A stretch of DNA of 64,000 nt from Apricaphanius iberus. Its lineage: Eukaryota > Chordata > Actinopteri > Cyprinodontiformes > Aphaniidae. The stretch spans positions 1,349,501 through 1,413,500 of the forward strand of contig JAPXFQ010002840.1 of the NCBI GenBank assembly GCA_028564705.1, given 5' to 3'. Shown piece after piece: positions 34,501-45,344 of the stretch (position 1 is the stretch's first letter; each line of letters begins with the position of its first letter). The translations under genes were made by a program, and so were the position numbers. A model generated the notes under the pieces. The model had not been told where the DNA came from, did no database searches, and saw nothing but the letters and a program-made list of their open reading frames with translations.

Positions 34501-37500
34501 GAATTAGAATCAATTTATTGACAAACTAAACCAAAGGTTATATGAATAGTACACGCCAAACTTTTGGACACACCTTCTCATTCAATCAGTTTTCTTTATT
34601 TTCATGACTGTTTACATTGTAGATTCTCACTGAAGGCATCAAAACTATGAATGAACACATATGGAATTTTGTAGTACTTTTACAAAAAAGTGTGAAATAA
34701 CCAGGCCTCCAAAGTCACCGGACCTGAACCCAATGGAGATGATTTGGGGTGAGCTGAACCGCAGAGTGAAGGCAAAAGGGCCAACAAGTACTAAGCATCT
34801 CTGGGAACTCATTCAAGACTGTTGGAAAACCATTTCTGGTGACTAGAATGCAAAGCAGCAATCAGAGCAAAGGGTGGCTACTTTGAGGAATCTAAAATAT
34901 AACATGTATTCTGTTATTTCACCCTTTTTGTTTAAGTACATCCAGTAATTACATACATCATGTGTTTATTCATTGTTTTGATGCCCTTAATTGAGAAATA
35001 TAAATAGTCCTGGAAATAAAGGAAACTCATTGAATGAGAAGGTGTGTCCAAACTTTTGGTCTGTACTGTATATTTCTTTTTTATTCAATTTTAGAGTTCT
35101 TCTTGTACTTGTTTTCCTCCCTTTATGTTTGTGATATGGTCTTTCTGTAATACGGTTTCCTTACAGCATCTCTTTTTTTTTGTAGCTCTAACATAGATCT
35201 TCTGTGTTGTTGGCCAGTAATGTTAAATGTTTGTCTTTTTGACAACCTAGACCTGACTTTGGTAACGAGACAAACTTTTATCCAAATAAACCATAAATTA
35301 AAAAGTTATTTTCCCATTATTAACTATTTTACCCCTTCTCTCCATGTTAAATGGCCTGTATCTGTATAGCGCTTTACTTAGTCCATACGGACCCCAAAGC
35401 GATTTATACTACATTCATTCATCCATGCACTGGTGAAGGTAAGCTACATTGGGGACAGAGGCCAGGCTTCCCGACACTAGTGCCACCACCAGTAGGCTAC
35501 CGGTGAAGTGTCTTGCCCAAGGACATAACAACCACGTTAGCTGTGGCTTAGTGGTAAAGTTGTCGGTCTGTGACCCAGAAATTGTGGTTTGATTCCTGCG
35601 TCCGCTAGCTACATTCTGTTGTGTCCTTGGGCAAGACACTTCATCTCGCTTCGGCCAGCTGTGGCTACAAATGTAGCTTGCTTCCACCGGTGTGTGTGAA
35701 AGTGAATGAATAATGGAATTGTGAAGCGCTTTGAGGGTCTCAAAAAGCGCTTTATAAATGCAATCCATTATTATTAACCAATGTTCTGGCATAGTTATGG
35801 TTAATCATAGAACAAGTTTTCCTTATCCATTTAGCAGTGATATATTTCAGTTTTGCTGGAGGAGGGGCTTATTTCTTGGTTGGCACCTTGTCAGTCCATG
35901 TTGATGATGCTAAAACCAACAATACCACTCCTCAAACAATTCGGAATAGGCTTTTTTTCTTGAAGGATCTCTGAGTTGTACCTGATTATTATGTTCTCTG
36001 TTTCCTCTGATTGTGTCAGTTTGACTCAGGTGGTTAAAACTTGGAGATGGACACAATATATATTTTTAAATTCAACAACACAAGGTAACAGTGGGCTAAA
36101 CATAAACGATGGCCCTAACCATGCAAGGAGGGCTGATCACTAGTGTGGCAAAATGTTCAATTTCCATTTTGTAAAACCTAAACAATTATTAGTTTCAATA
36201 CAATTAATCCATGACGGCAAAAACGACGCTTCGAGAGCATTCTTTACGTATTTCCATATTAAGATATTCATGCATGTAAACTTGTTATGAGCACTGTATG
36301 TGGTGAAATGACTAACCTTTCATGTTTTTTGACCAGTGCACACGGAGGATGAGCCCTTTGTAATAGATGACATTGCCTACGACAATGAAAACGAGCGGAA
36401 CGCTGATCAATGCACAACCCAAGGCTGCTTGTGGCCCAAATCTGCTGATGGAAAAGTCTACGTGCCCTACGTCATCGCCAATCACTTCAGTACATGAAAA
36501 ATATATGACTATTTTTTTTATTTTAAAAAAATGGGACCATGCGATTTAATGTGGTTATGTTGTTAATGCAGGGTTATTACTATAGGAGCAGAAGTTTGAT
36601 GTCAGACTGTTAGGATTTTGTTATCTGATTTTAAAACTGGCGACACATGAGAACCAATATAAACATTTTTTACAAACACATCGTGATAGTCATCTGACAT
36701 GAAGGAAAAGGTTTTTGTGAAAAAGAATGTATCTTTACTTATTTGTCTCTCTGCAGCTTCTCGGGAGCTCTCCGTCATTGAGCGAGGCCTGTCATCTTTC
36801 AGTGAGGTCTCTTGTATCCGTTTTGTCCCATGGGGCGGCCAGAGAGATCATCTGAGCATCCAGTCACACAACGGGTAAAGCTCCAGCTTGTGTGTACATT
36901 TCAGCACTTATTCATCCGGAGTCAATAATTACAATAAGTACCTCGGTCCAAGGACTAAACATTTGCATGAATTAAGGTAGTACATTAATACATAAAACAT
37001 CATAAATTGTAGAAAAAAAATTTTGTCTCCCGGACCACAACCTGAAAATTTGGTACATCAGAGCAGGTGGTTCATAGAGATACACTTTTAAAAAAAATTG
37101 TAGTGATATTTTCACTGAGAAAAAATATGCAGACAAACACAAATTTTTAGAATATACAGTAGAAAGCCCAAACTAATCCTCTTTTATGATTCCCATTTAT
37201 TGCTTTCAAATTATTAACAATGTTTTTGAGGCAATACCCCGTTTCAGTGTCTATAGTTGGTTATTCTACATCAGGTTTGCAGGGGGTTGGTGCCTAGCTC
37301 TTAAAGCTTTCAATAGACGTGGCAGTCCATCACAGTGACATGTAGGGTCAACAACAGTTAAAGTAGAACTGGCATGAAATTCCCCACAATGTTTGGGCCC
37401 TTGTTAGCCACACTCTACGTACCTTAATACTATATCAAAGGATCGCTTGCCGTAATTCAGCCTTGTTGTAGAATTGCATTTGTGACGAGGTAGCCCTTCT

Positions 37501-40500
37501 GTTAGCATTAGCACAGAATGACCGGGTTTCAGAGGGCGGGGCCTAGGCTACGCGCTTCTGTGGTCAATGAGTCTCTAACGATTTTTCCAATGTTCAACTA
37601 TAATAAATTACCTTTTTTCCCCCAAATAAAAGCATACTAGCACCAATGCTACATAAACAAACTGGGTTATTAGCTGTGAAGCTAATTTTGAATGTTAGCT
37701 ATGAAGCTAACTGAAAAGCGAACAACTCAAACAATGCCACAATGTCTACTAACAGCTGAAGGTCATTATTGAGGAAATATGCTTACTTGTACAGGGATAT
37801 TTGCTGGTTCACGGAGAATTGGTTTTAATCCTGGTAGAAGTTTAAGACGATCTGTGAATCCACTGCTTGTCGTAAGTTGGAAAAACAGTCGTCCTAGAAA
37901 TGTTTGCCACAAACTACCAAACGCTTCGGCAGTCGGTCGGGCACGTTCCCTGCATTCATAAAATCTATCCACAAGCTTTTCAGTGGGGAGGACAAAAAGA
38001 TTTATGTTCTCTTTTGTACAACCAGGTACAGAGCAGTTTGGATGCGGTCTGGACTCCATGCTGTTGGTTTGTTGTTTGCCTGTTAGTGTAGCAGACGGAG
38101 GGACTTGCAGGGTGTAGTTCGGGGATTGGGGTAATTGGCTGAAACTCAACACGTAATATGCCGAAACGTGTCGTCATATGCAGAAATGCCAAACAGCCCG
38201 TTTCTGAACCCCTTAGGGGCAGTAGGCAGGCTGGGGGAACTAAAATATATGATCAAAAACCTACAAAATTGCTAATTTCATGTCAGGTCCCCTTTAATGA
38301 ACAGAGTGAGTGTGAATCCAAACTCTAAAAAAAAAAGCTCTACCTGCAGCAACTTTAACCCAGGGAAATGCAATCTCACCTGTGTCCAGAATAGCATGAA
38401 AAGTTTCCTGCTTGCCCCCCTTTATTCAGCTTTTTTGAATCTGAGGATCTGGTTTTATAGAGCAACCTAAAATAAATCACTTCCACTAGTTCACATTCAC
38501 ACAGATTAAAAATAGACCTTTTGGTTCAGTTACTTTCAGGCCAAATTTTCCAAACCATATGGCTCAAGTTATAACAATCCGACAATAAAACAATGAAAGA
38601 AAGGACAATACTCTTTCACAATGCGGTTTTGTTGCAATAAAACCACTAGTGCTTACTGAGATCCACCGCACCATGGAAACTCAAAGGTTTTCGCATGTTG
38701 TTACGTTGCCTCGACAACCGAATATATATTTCATTGGTAATTTATGTGCTAGCCAATGCTAAGATAGTATGTGATTATTAGTCGGTAGGAAAATTATGAT
38801 TTACAAAACGTATCACAAAGAAAGTAATCATGTCCATCATACAATAACATAACAAAATGTGAGAAAGTAGGTATAAAAACCTTTTCAAGGCAATAAATGT
38901 CTGTGTTACACGGCTTTCAGTATGTGTAACCATTCACTTTAACCAGTATTTATTTTATAACAGCTGTTACTCCTACGTTGGCCGCCGAGGTTATGCCCAA
39001 AACTTGTCTCTGGATCGAGCAGGGTGCATATACCACAGCACTGTCCAGCATGAGCTGCTCCACGCCCTTGGCTTCAACCATGAGCAGTGCCGCTCCGACA
39101 GGGACCAGTACATCAGAATCCTTTGGGAGAACATCCAGTCTGGTAAAAATCAAAGTCATTAACGCACAATTACATCTTTACAGTTCTGATAACAAGTGCT
39201 GGAGCAAACATTCAGTCTGTGAATCGCAAAATGAGCAGATTTACTGTTTGCAAAATCATCTGTCATGATTACAGTCTATCAGAATGATCAGGTTCGACCT
39301 TTCCATGAGCTCATTTAACCGTTTCCTCCCCCCAGGTTTGGCATACGCCTTTGACAAGCTTGACACTCTGAACTTAAACACCCCCTACGACTACAACTCT
39401 GTCATGCAGTACCACAGGTTTGGAGAGACTTCATTCACATTTTTACATTTCACCTTTTTTGTATCATCAGGGAGCTACTTTAAGTACAACAAACACGTTT
39501 TACTTTAAAGATGCTGTCTGAGAGGTATGAATGAATGAATACCTCTACTGTCCCACATGAGCGGAAACTCAATTTTCAGTACAACCCGTTCAGGAGTAAA
39601 CGAAAATAAAACACAGATGGATATGGGCCAACTGTGGTATTGTATGCATTGCGAACAGTGTTCTATATGGAGATGAGAGAGTATTTATGATAGGTCAGGG
39701 TGGATGGGTGAGGTGAAAAAAAATTAACTTATGTACTGCTCTTTAACTTGGAACATGGTGGAAGTAGTAGAAAAAAAAACACCTCATTACCAGTGTTGGC
39801 CTTCTTACATTAAAAAAGCAATAATTTATAGTTACAAACTACTTTTTCAAAAAAGTATTTGAGTTAGTAGCTCAGTTACTACTCTGTAAAAGTAATTCGT
39901 TATTCAGTAAAGTAACTGTCAGTATTTTTATCTGCGGGCTGCAATGAAAGGCAGGTGCCGTCCTTTGGGACAACGTCAGTTTGTGATTGTTTTGAGGAAC
40001 CCGACGCTCTGTTGTTCATATTACTAAAGATATAAGCAGCCATCAGACTAATCCAGCTCTGATGAGTGAGGTTGATAATATAGGTGAACGATTTTTCCAA
40101 GCATTTTGTTTTCAACAGCTGACAAATTCTGCTAAGCGTTCCTATCCTCCCTCAGGAACTCGGCCACAGATTCAAATGTTTGTGTTATTAGGCATTTTAA
40201 GAACCTGAAGTAGTTGGGAGAAGTCAGCCTTGAGAACATCGCTCTACTTAGAGCTTTTGTCATATGATCCTGCACGGATAATACGTTAGTTTAATCCTGG
40301 ATGAAGACCAATGATAGAAGGGATCTTTTCTGTAATTTGTCTGATAGTGTTCTTTGGGCAGCCATAGAAACTAGTGTTTACACTACCGACATTTTCGATC
40401 CAATTTACTAAACCGCCATGAATTACCAGAACCTTTCCTGGAGAGGTTCTTACTTTATTATGTGTCTGATTCGCACTCCTGGATTTTTCTCTTTGCTCTT

Positions 40501-41594
40501 GATTATCTCTTGGTGTTGCCTCTTCATTCGTGGGGTGATTTCTTACTTTCCTTTGTTTGTCGCTCAATTTCTCCTGCTGGCTGTGACCAATTCCAGGTGC
40601 TGTGTCTTGCAGAGAGTCGAGGGCTGTAAATCTATTTTTTAGAGAGTTTCCAGGAGGACAAAGGTCACCTGCTTGAGTTGGACCCCCCTTTTTCTGTTTT
40701 TTGTTTTTCTTAGGAGCAGGTGTGGATGTATTTTCCCAGCTTCGTTCCAGAGCTGGCCAGTTTTCGTCAGTTTGAGTAAGGTGTCTTTCCCGCTCCGTGC
40801 CAGGTTCTTGTTCTTTCCGTGTCATCGGTAGTGTTGTCTCATTTCCACATCCAGCAGTTGTTTGAAATGGCTTTGGCTGCTACAATGAACGATTTAGACT
40901 TGCCTTTTCATATAAAAGATGAGCAGGAAACCGTGCTCAAACCGTTATATTGCTGTTTTCCGGACTGGATACGACAAGAGTTTAATCTACCACTTAGCTC
41001 CGCTTGTAGCACTGGATATGTCACACCGTGTATTGTTGTGATTGGTCGTGGCGTTATCCAATTGCGTGCAGTGAGAATTTTAAATGCATGCTTGGTTCCG
41101 CCCTTCGGGTTTGGCCCTTTTCATTACTCATTACTAGGCCCTTAATCTTAATAGCTTAGGGACTGGATTTTTCCAGACTACTGTTTACCAAAACCTTTAA
41201 GAAAAATTCAGTAATCTTGAAAAAAGAGATGTCAGAATTAAAACAAAGTTACATACATCCAGGACAAAAAAATTTAACTTTTGGAATTTCTTGTTAACAT
41301 AAAGAGAAGAATTTGACAACATACAAAACAACAGAGTGGCAAACTAACTAAACTATTGAACTCTGTTCTTTATTTAGCTTTTTCACTAACTTTATTTAAG
41401 AAAAGTATTTAAGAATAAACGCATTATATAATACAGCAAAATAGATTAACCTTTCTATTTATTCCAGGTATGCATTCTCTGCAAACAATCAGCCCACAAT
41501 GGTTCCTATTCCTGACTCAACAGTTTCTTTTGGAACGGCTACTGAGATGAGTAGGAATGACATCACCAGACTGAACAGGCTGTACAACTGTTAA
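31529..41594 (+). CDS. Six-cysteine astacin-family secreted metalloprotease (hatching-enzyme/nephrosin-like), 7 exons
   Basis: Exons: 31529-31594, 34343-34388, 36337-36489, 36757-36874, 38964-39142, 39336-39417, 41468-41594; all GT-AG, sum 771 nt, 256 aa plus stop. Residues 1-18 form a signal peptide (MVSLKVLVILVVF, then SCRA). A short propeptide ends at ENER58, and the mature enzyme would begin NADQC. Cys63 and Cys68 are the extra N-terminal pair of the fish six-cysteine astacins. Cys108/Cys256 and Cys129/Cys149 are the usual disulfides. The zinc site HELLHALGFNHE gives His157, His161, His167 and the catalytic base Glu158. The Met-turn is SVMQY with Met211 and Tyr213. Relatives digest egg envelope or extracellular protein. 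Odd: Cys170 stands in HEQCRSDRD where relatives usually have Thr, leaving an unpaired cysteine. The exact paralogue (c6ast, patristacin, nephrosin or hatching enzyme) cannot be fixed by eye. Confidence 0.93.
31795..31985 (+). repeat. tRNA-derived SINE in astacin intron 1
   Basis: A perfect pol III A box tggctcagttgg (31804-31815) and B box ggttcgagccc (31838-31848) have tRNA-like spacing. The body holds gtggcgccagagtccggcag. The head is little changed, so it may be fairly recent. Confidence 0.75.
32124..33680 (+). mobile_element. L2-type LINE, 3' fragment, with an insertion
   Basis: Decayed frames spell the C-terminal tail of an L2/Maui-type reverse transcriptase: SLHWLPVKSRIEFKILLLTY, GLLVVPRISKSRIGGRSFSF and LWNQLPVLVHEADTLSVYK. 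The 3' end gttgagaattggcgctatat followed by aaataaaagtgaattaaat is the characteristic L2 tail of fish. The 5' part is missing, as in most LINE copies. A segment about 32815-33200 is foreign. Confidence 0.75.
32815..33200. mobile_element. Probable DNA-transposon insertion inside the L2 tail
   Basis: Repeated words atcggacgtact and attcggacgtacta, with agtagggatagtaggggtat near the right edge, resemble inverted ends of fish DNA elements with (t)gtccgaat-type termini. The edges and target duplication are not resolved. Confidence 0.4.
33740..33975 (+). repeat. Dispersed repeat with tRNA-like head
   Basis: A duplicated gtcggtagcgct opens it, followed by cctgggttcaaatcctggct (B-box-like), then gtatggagtttgcatgttct and ctggcttcctcccagattcc. 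This is the very common vertebrate repeat with that core. Confidence 0.6.
33990..34140 (+). repeat. SINE tail fragment
   Basis: cctgtcacatgttgatgtgc followed by tcttgggcaagact matches the body of the SINE at 17870-18072. The tRNA head is absent or decayed. Confidence 0.45.
34549..35068 (+). mobile_element. Internally deleted Tc1-like element in astacin intron 2
   Basis: The left end acgccaaacttttggacaca and the right end aacttttggtctgtactg are inverted; TA lies next to each. It keeps only the transposase C-terminus, PKSPDLNPMEMIWGEL through HLWELIQDCWKTISGD (34690-34843), then a stop. The same family occurs at 50004, 60798-62246 and 63708-64000. Confidence 0.8.
35350..35530 (-). repeat. SINE, reverse orientation, head-to-head with the next one
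   Basis: gaagtgtcttgcccaaggac near 35504-35523 is the reverse of the ccttgggcaagacacttc core, and the tail tatagcgctttac sits at the left. Confidence 0.55.
35533..35775 (+). repeat. tRNA-derived SINE, full length
   Basis: The A box tggcttagtgg (35544-35554), B box ggtttgattcc (35586-35596), core ccttgggcaagacacttc and 3' end aaaaagcgctttataaatgc are all present. Confidence 0.75.
37362..38293 (-). mobile_element. TTAA-flanked element with THAP remnant (Kolobok-like) in astacin intron 4
   Basis: TTAA stands at 37358-37361 and 38294-38297. The ends agtagaactggcatgaaatt and, reversed, aggggacctgacatgaaatt are imperfect inverted repeats. Inside, on the minus strand, is a decayed THAP zinc finger. 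TTAA duplication plus THAP is the signature of Kolobok transposons. No catalytic domain remains in the 932 bp. Confidence 0.7.
37800..38059 (-). pseudogene. THAP-domain fragment, frameshifted
   Basis: The frame from 38059 reads NCSVPGCTKENINLFVLPT, giving the first Cys pair with the usual C-x4-C spacing. In another frame at 37914-37870 comes VCGKHF, a stop, then DDCFSNL, giving the C-x2-H pair and the typical acidic-CF motif after it. A further shift gives SGFTDRLKLLPGLKPIL. Together these are the ordered pieces of one THAP C2CH domain of about 80 residues with two frameshifts. In living elements this domain binds transposon ends. Confidence 0.6.
39794..39920. repeat. MITE fragment with tgtaaaagtaattcgtta-type sequence
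   Basis: It starts cagtgttggccttct and carries the stretch of aagta/agtaac words typical of a hAT-derived fish repeat. A related copy is at 53250-53728. Confidence 0.45.
40190..40825 (-). pseudogene. LINE ORF1-like protein with decayed SGNH (esterase) domain
   Basis: The frame of 179 residues from 40825 begins MTRKEQEPGTERERHLTQ, followed by a Lys-rich and polar, disordered part with ENWPALE and SLKNRFTALDSL. It ends with GKVLVIHGGLVNWIENVGS and CPKNTIRQITEKIPSIIGLH before a stop at 40286. KVLVIHGG replaces the VLVIGDS nucleophile block of SGNH hydrolases, so the catalytic Ser is lost. After the stop the homology goes on (VLKADFSQLLQVLK near 40200), proving decay. ORF1 proteins with this esterase domain are known from CR1/L2-type LINEs in fish. 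The downstream RT is not present. Confidence 0.6.
40867..41030 (+). pseudogene. RecQ-like helicase fragment
   Basis: From the ATG at 40867 the frame reads MALAATMNDLDLPFHIKDEQ, with the KxEQ motif that precedes motif I of RecQ helicases. In a shifted frame at about 40955-41005 it reads VFRTGYDKSLIYHLAPL, clearly the Walker A region (family form LPTGxGKSLIYQ) with Pro and Gly changed. The fragment stops after this and has frameshifts. It starts only 42 bases from the start of the opposed ORF1 remnant. Confidence 0.55.
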
Positions 41595-41849
41595 ACCGTA
41601 AGAAAAACAGATTTGATTAAAAAAAAAGACATCTAAATGGGTTCAGTAAACAATCAGTTTTACTTTTAATAGTACTTTGTTAAGATCTGTTGAAAGACAT
41701 GAGCTAAGAGTATAAAAAATATGCTGAATTTTTTTGTGATTATTTCCTTGTGTTTAACTATTTCTGCTTGTCTCCCAACAGGTAACAAGTTGTGTCAACT
41801 TCGATGTCTCATCAATTTGATTTCTCAAGCTATATTTTTGGGAGCTTTC

Positions 41850-41855
41850 AATAAA
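41850..41855 (+). terminator. Polyadenylation signal of the astacin gene
   Basis: AATAAA lies about 256 bases after the stop codon, followed by a TG-rich tract (ggtctgatctttgtgg). Confidence 0.65.
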
Positions 41856-41879
41856 CTTTATGCACAACAGGTCTGATCT

Positions 41880-43850
41880 TTGTGGATTTTCTAAACACAT
41901 TTCTGCCACACCTCCTGAACATGAGAGAGATAGAAAATGTCATAGATTTCATTTAAAATAGTCTTCATAATTAGAAGTTTCAATACATTTCCTTAGTATT
42001 TGTATGACTTGGATCAAATGTTTTGGGTATTCTTCTGCAGGTTTCTCACAAAGGCTTGCTGCTCCATTCCACCTGACAGGACTAGTAGAACCGGGTCAGG
42101 TTTGTAAGCCGCCATGCTTCCACACACATTTTCAGATCTGCCCATAAATTATCTCTCTCCGTGAAGCAGACAAAGCCTCAGCTATCTCTGTAGTTATGCT
42201 GTTATAGACTTATGGTGTATTCAGGCCACAAGCTTTGTCAGCGTCCAGCAACGCTCATAAAGCGACTACTGCGATGCATAAACACAGAAGATTAATTTTT
42301 AAGCTGAAGCTAGCAAAGCTCAAAGGCGGGCCTTTCTCTGCTGGATGTTTTAAACACTAGCGGATCGTGGTTGGCTTGGCAGCGTCGACGTTGGGAAATG
42401 TCACTACAGTGAGACGCTCTGATTGGTTGCCGTCCTGTGTCAACAGCGTTAGAGGCGTCAAAAGTTCAACTAGCTGAAGTTGCTAGCGTTATGAGCTTTG
42501 AAGCTTGAAACGCAGGAAAAGCGTGAAAAGCTGACAGAGCCAAAGCTCACAAAGCACCGCAGAGACCGTAATGCTCCTCCAACAGCCTCAACTATAGACT
42601 TAACATGTAATCTTGACGTTGCTGACGTTGACAAAGCCTGCTCTATGAACGCAGCATAACGCTGTGTACACACCAAACACGATAGGAGCGACTAGAGCTT
42701 CAGGTTTACATGTAAAATCAATGGAGGAGCGCGATGAAGTGCGACTTGGGGTCCCGCGACACTTCAGAAGCAGATTTGCGTCGCGAAAAAGCTTTTCTTC
42801 CTGTTTTGCCCGAACAATTCGCGCTACAAATGCGATGGAAAATTTGCGCTGCATTTTATGTGATGCATTTTATGTGAGGCATTTTGTGCATTCGCGTTCA
42901 TGGCGTCTACGGCTCGAGTTGGAAAAATCTGAACTCCAGCGTCAAATCGCGCCGCGACAACCAATCAGGGGACAGAGTTTCAGTGATTCTGTGACTGTCA
43001 TGGAGTAACAGCCTCAGCAGGACATGGAGGAAATACTGATAAACATCGTAGCTAATCACCCTGAGCTACATGTCACAAGCAGTTTTCTATACAGGGGCAG
43101 GAATGGAAAAAAAAATTATAAATAGGTTAAACTATTTAGACAGAAATGCTCTTAAGAGGTTTGTGGGTGGCTCTTAAAAGAGCCGTTGTTGCTGTAAAAG
43201 AACGTCTCTGCCTAGAAGTCAGCCTTGAAACGGCCTCATCTGGTTTCCTGGTAGCAGCTCCCGCACCACGTCCCACACTGCTCAAATATTATAAACTTTT
43301 ACGAGCCGCAGACAGATGGACAGCTGCTCAGAAATGTAGTTGGTGTGTCGCAAGGCGAAGCTTGGACCTTCACGGCCCAAACTGGGCGAGCAGGTCACGT
43401 TCTCAAGGCGGCGAGGAGCCGGTGTTTATGAGAGGCTCGCTGCTGTTTATGGATCCCTCCGCCGTAGCTAGACTGTATCTGTAGCTCACCAAACCCCCAG
43501 TCCCAGCTCTACCGGAGACCAGGCCGAACGCGTAATCCATTCTGTCCTCCGTCAGCTCGGAGACCATAATCCATAATCTACCGCCAGGTCGCGTGTGAAA
43601 ATGCCATATTGTAAAGAGCATCCAGTTTGCTTTGTGCAAACTTCAATGTGCGAATGTGCCCGTGAACAGCTAGGCACATGTCGCGCCTTTTTGGTCGCTT
43701 CTATCGCGTTCTGTCTGTATGTACTGAACAATGTTCTTCACACTGTTAGTGTTCTCTTCTACTACTCTCTTCCATTTAAGTCAAGGTTCTTGGCCAATAT
43801 ACAGACACCAGGAAGACAGTTGAAAGTTTTTTTTTTGACAAATTGATAGC
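41880..43850. other. Gene-free, repeat-derived block
   Basis: At 42660 the words gtgtacacaccaaacacg begin a segment up to about 43000 that is rich in cgcg and resembles non-autonomous PIF/Harbinger-type elements; the edges are not resolved. Frames in 43146-43484 and 42664-43008 resemble nothing known and are not called genes. Confidence 0.35.
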
Positions 43851-44477
43851 GAATAAATTAAGATTATGATGACCACAGGAACTGGAAACTCTGCTCTGGA
43901 AAAAGGTGAGGAGAAGAACTGCAGGGGAAAAAATTCATAGATGAGACTGTAAACTAAGGGAAGTTCAGTTGTTCGACTATACTCAGGTGAGACTTACTTG
44001 GTAGGTGGTTAATTGATGCCAGGGAGAGAAGAAGCTTCCAGCTGTGTTCTTTGAAGGTGAAGTGAAGGATGAATCCAGGAGTGAGGACTGAGCATGGAGG
44101 GCTGGCAGGCAGAGCACTAGGGGGATACCATATAACGTGGAAGAACGGAGCGTCTTCAGAGAAGATTTGACAGCCTGCTCTTTTTAACCCCAATTTGTGA
44201 TGAGCTTCAGTGAGCTGCACTCCAATCTCTGGAGGAATCTTCCAGAAAGAGAGAGAAACAGGTAGCAGGCAAACGCACACAAACACAGACATACAAGGAC
44301 AAACGCAGAAAACAGAGGAAAACACACCAGACTCCTGGCAGCATTATTTGATGTTATTTCAACTTTTATCTATGTTTTCTTTGTTTTTCTCTCTGTAGAA
44401 CACCTGGTCCGTGCTCTGTATGACTGTGATACCTTGTTAGTGGACGCTTTGGCTGGAATGACGCTCCCAGTAGCCAG
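43851..44477. other. Gene-free stretch, nothing recognised
   Basis: A frame on the minus strand (44325-43954) has no recognisable motif and a low-complexity start; it is treated as chance. Confidence 0.3.
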
Positions 44478-44660
44478 AGGTGTCGAAAGTATTAATATTC
44501 TATACTCAAATAGAAGTATAAATACTAGGGTTTAAAAATACTTCTGTAGAAGTTAAAGTATCGATTCAAGTGTTTTACTCAAGTAAAAGTAAAAAAGTAC
44601 TGGATTCAAAACTATTTAAAGTATAAAAATAAAAGTAATGTAAGTTTTTTTCTCTTTTTT
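44478..44660. repeat. hAT-derived MITE fragment
   Basis: aggtgtcgaaagtattaata leads into ttttactcaagtaaaagta, the sequence style of an abundant fish MITE. Shorter relatives are at about 21880 and 23440. Confidence 0.5.
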
Positions 44661-44742
44661 TTTAATGCCGTTAAAGACTAAAGCTTAAACTGCACCTCAT
44701 CCCTACCACACCTCCTTCAAAAACACTTGTGGCGTATACAAA

Positions 44743-45290
44743 CGTAAAGCTTGGTCCCCTCTGCTGTTCTGCATAGGTGTAAACCCTCTAAGCCAAATAA
44801 TCAACTGGATATGGATACCGCCTCAAAAATGGGGCTACGATAAGCCACCTCCTCTACATGGATGACATCAAGCTGTGTGGTAAGAGCCAACGGGGCATGG
44901 ATTTCCTGATCCACACCACCAGGATCTACAGCAATGACAATCGGGATGTTGTTTGGGCTTGAAAAATGTAGTAGGATGGTCACAAAGTTAGGCAAGGTAG
45001 TCCACACTGAATAGCAGACATTGAGGACACTTACAAGTACCTGGGAATACCACAGGTAAATGGCAATCTAAACAGGCAACGAGGTAAGCAGTTGGAATCG
45101 ATGGGATTATCCCCCATATCGCACATCCCAACATAAAATTTAGAACCATGTAGTTAGAAGAATCTAGCCTGAGGTACAACAGCCATGCTAGCTGTCCAAA
45201 ACAGCCTTGCCTCATGTTATTGGGCTGAGAGGAACTGGGCCTGAACACAGCCTTGAGAGATTCTGTATATAAAACCTCATTGGCCAATTA
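44743..45290 (+). pseudogene. Non-LTR reverse transcriptase fragment
   Basis: Across frames the sequence spells GVNPLSQIIN, then SHLLYMDDIKLCGKSQRGMD with the YMDD catalytic box (44853-44864), FLIHTTRIYSNDN, and IEDTYKYLGIPQVNGNLNRQ. The order is that of RT domains of R2/HERO-like or similar LINEs. Stops and shifts interrupt it, and both ends are missing. Confidence 0.6.
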
Positions 45291-45344
45291 TGCCAAAATG
45301 GTCTTACCCGAGCAGTGGAGTCATGGACTGCTTATAGAATTGTA

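Noticed and set aside
43146..43484. 112-residue frame in a GC-richer block
   Set aside because: The block appears to be a repeat; no motif and no Kozak context of note. Composition explains the open frame.
43954..44325. 123-residue frame on the minus strand starting with a Cys/Val-rich stretch
   Set aside because: The N-terminus comes from a CA-repeat-like sequence (acacaaacacagaca), which mimics a signal peptide. No homology recognised.
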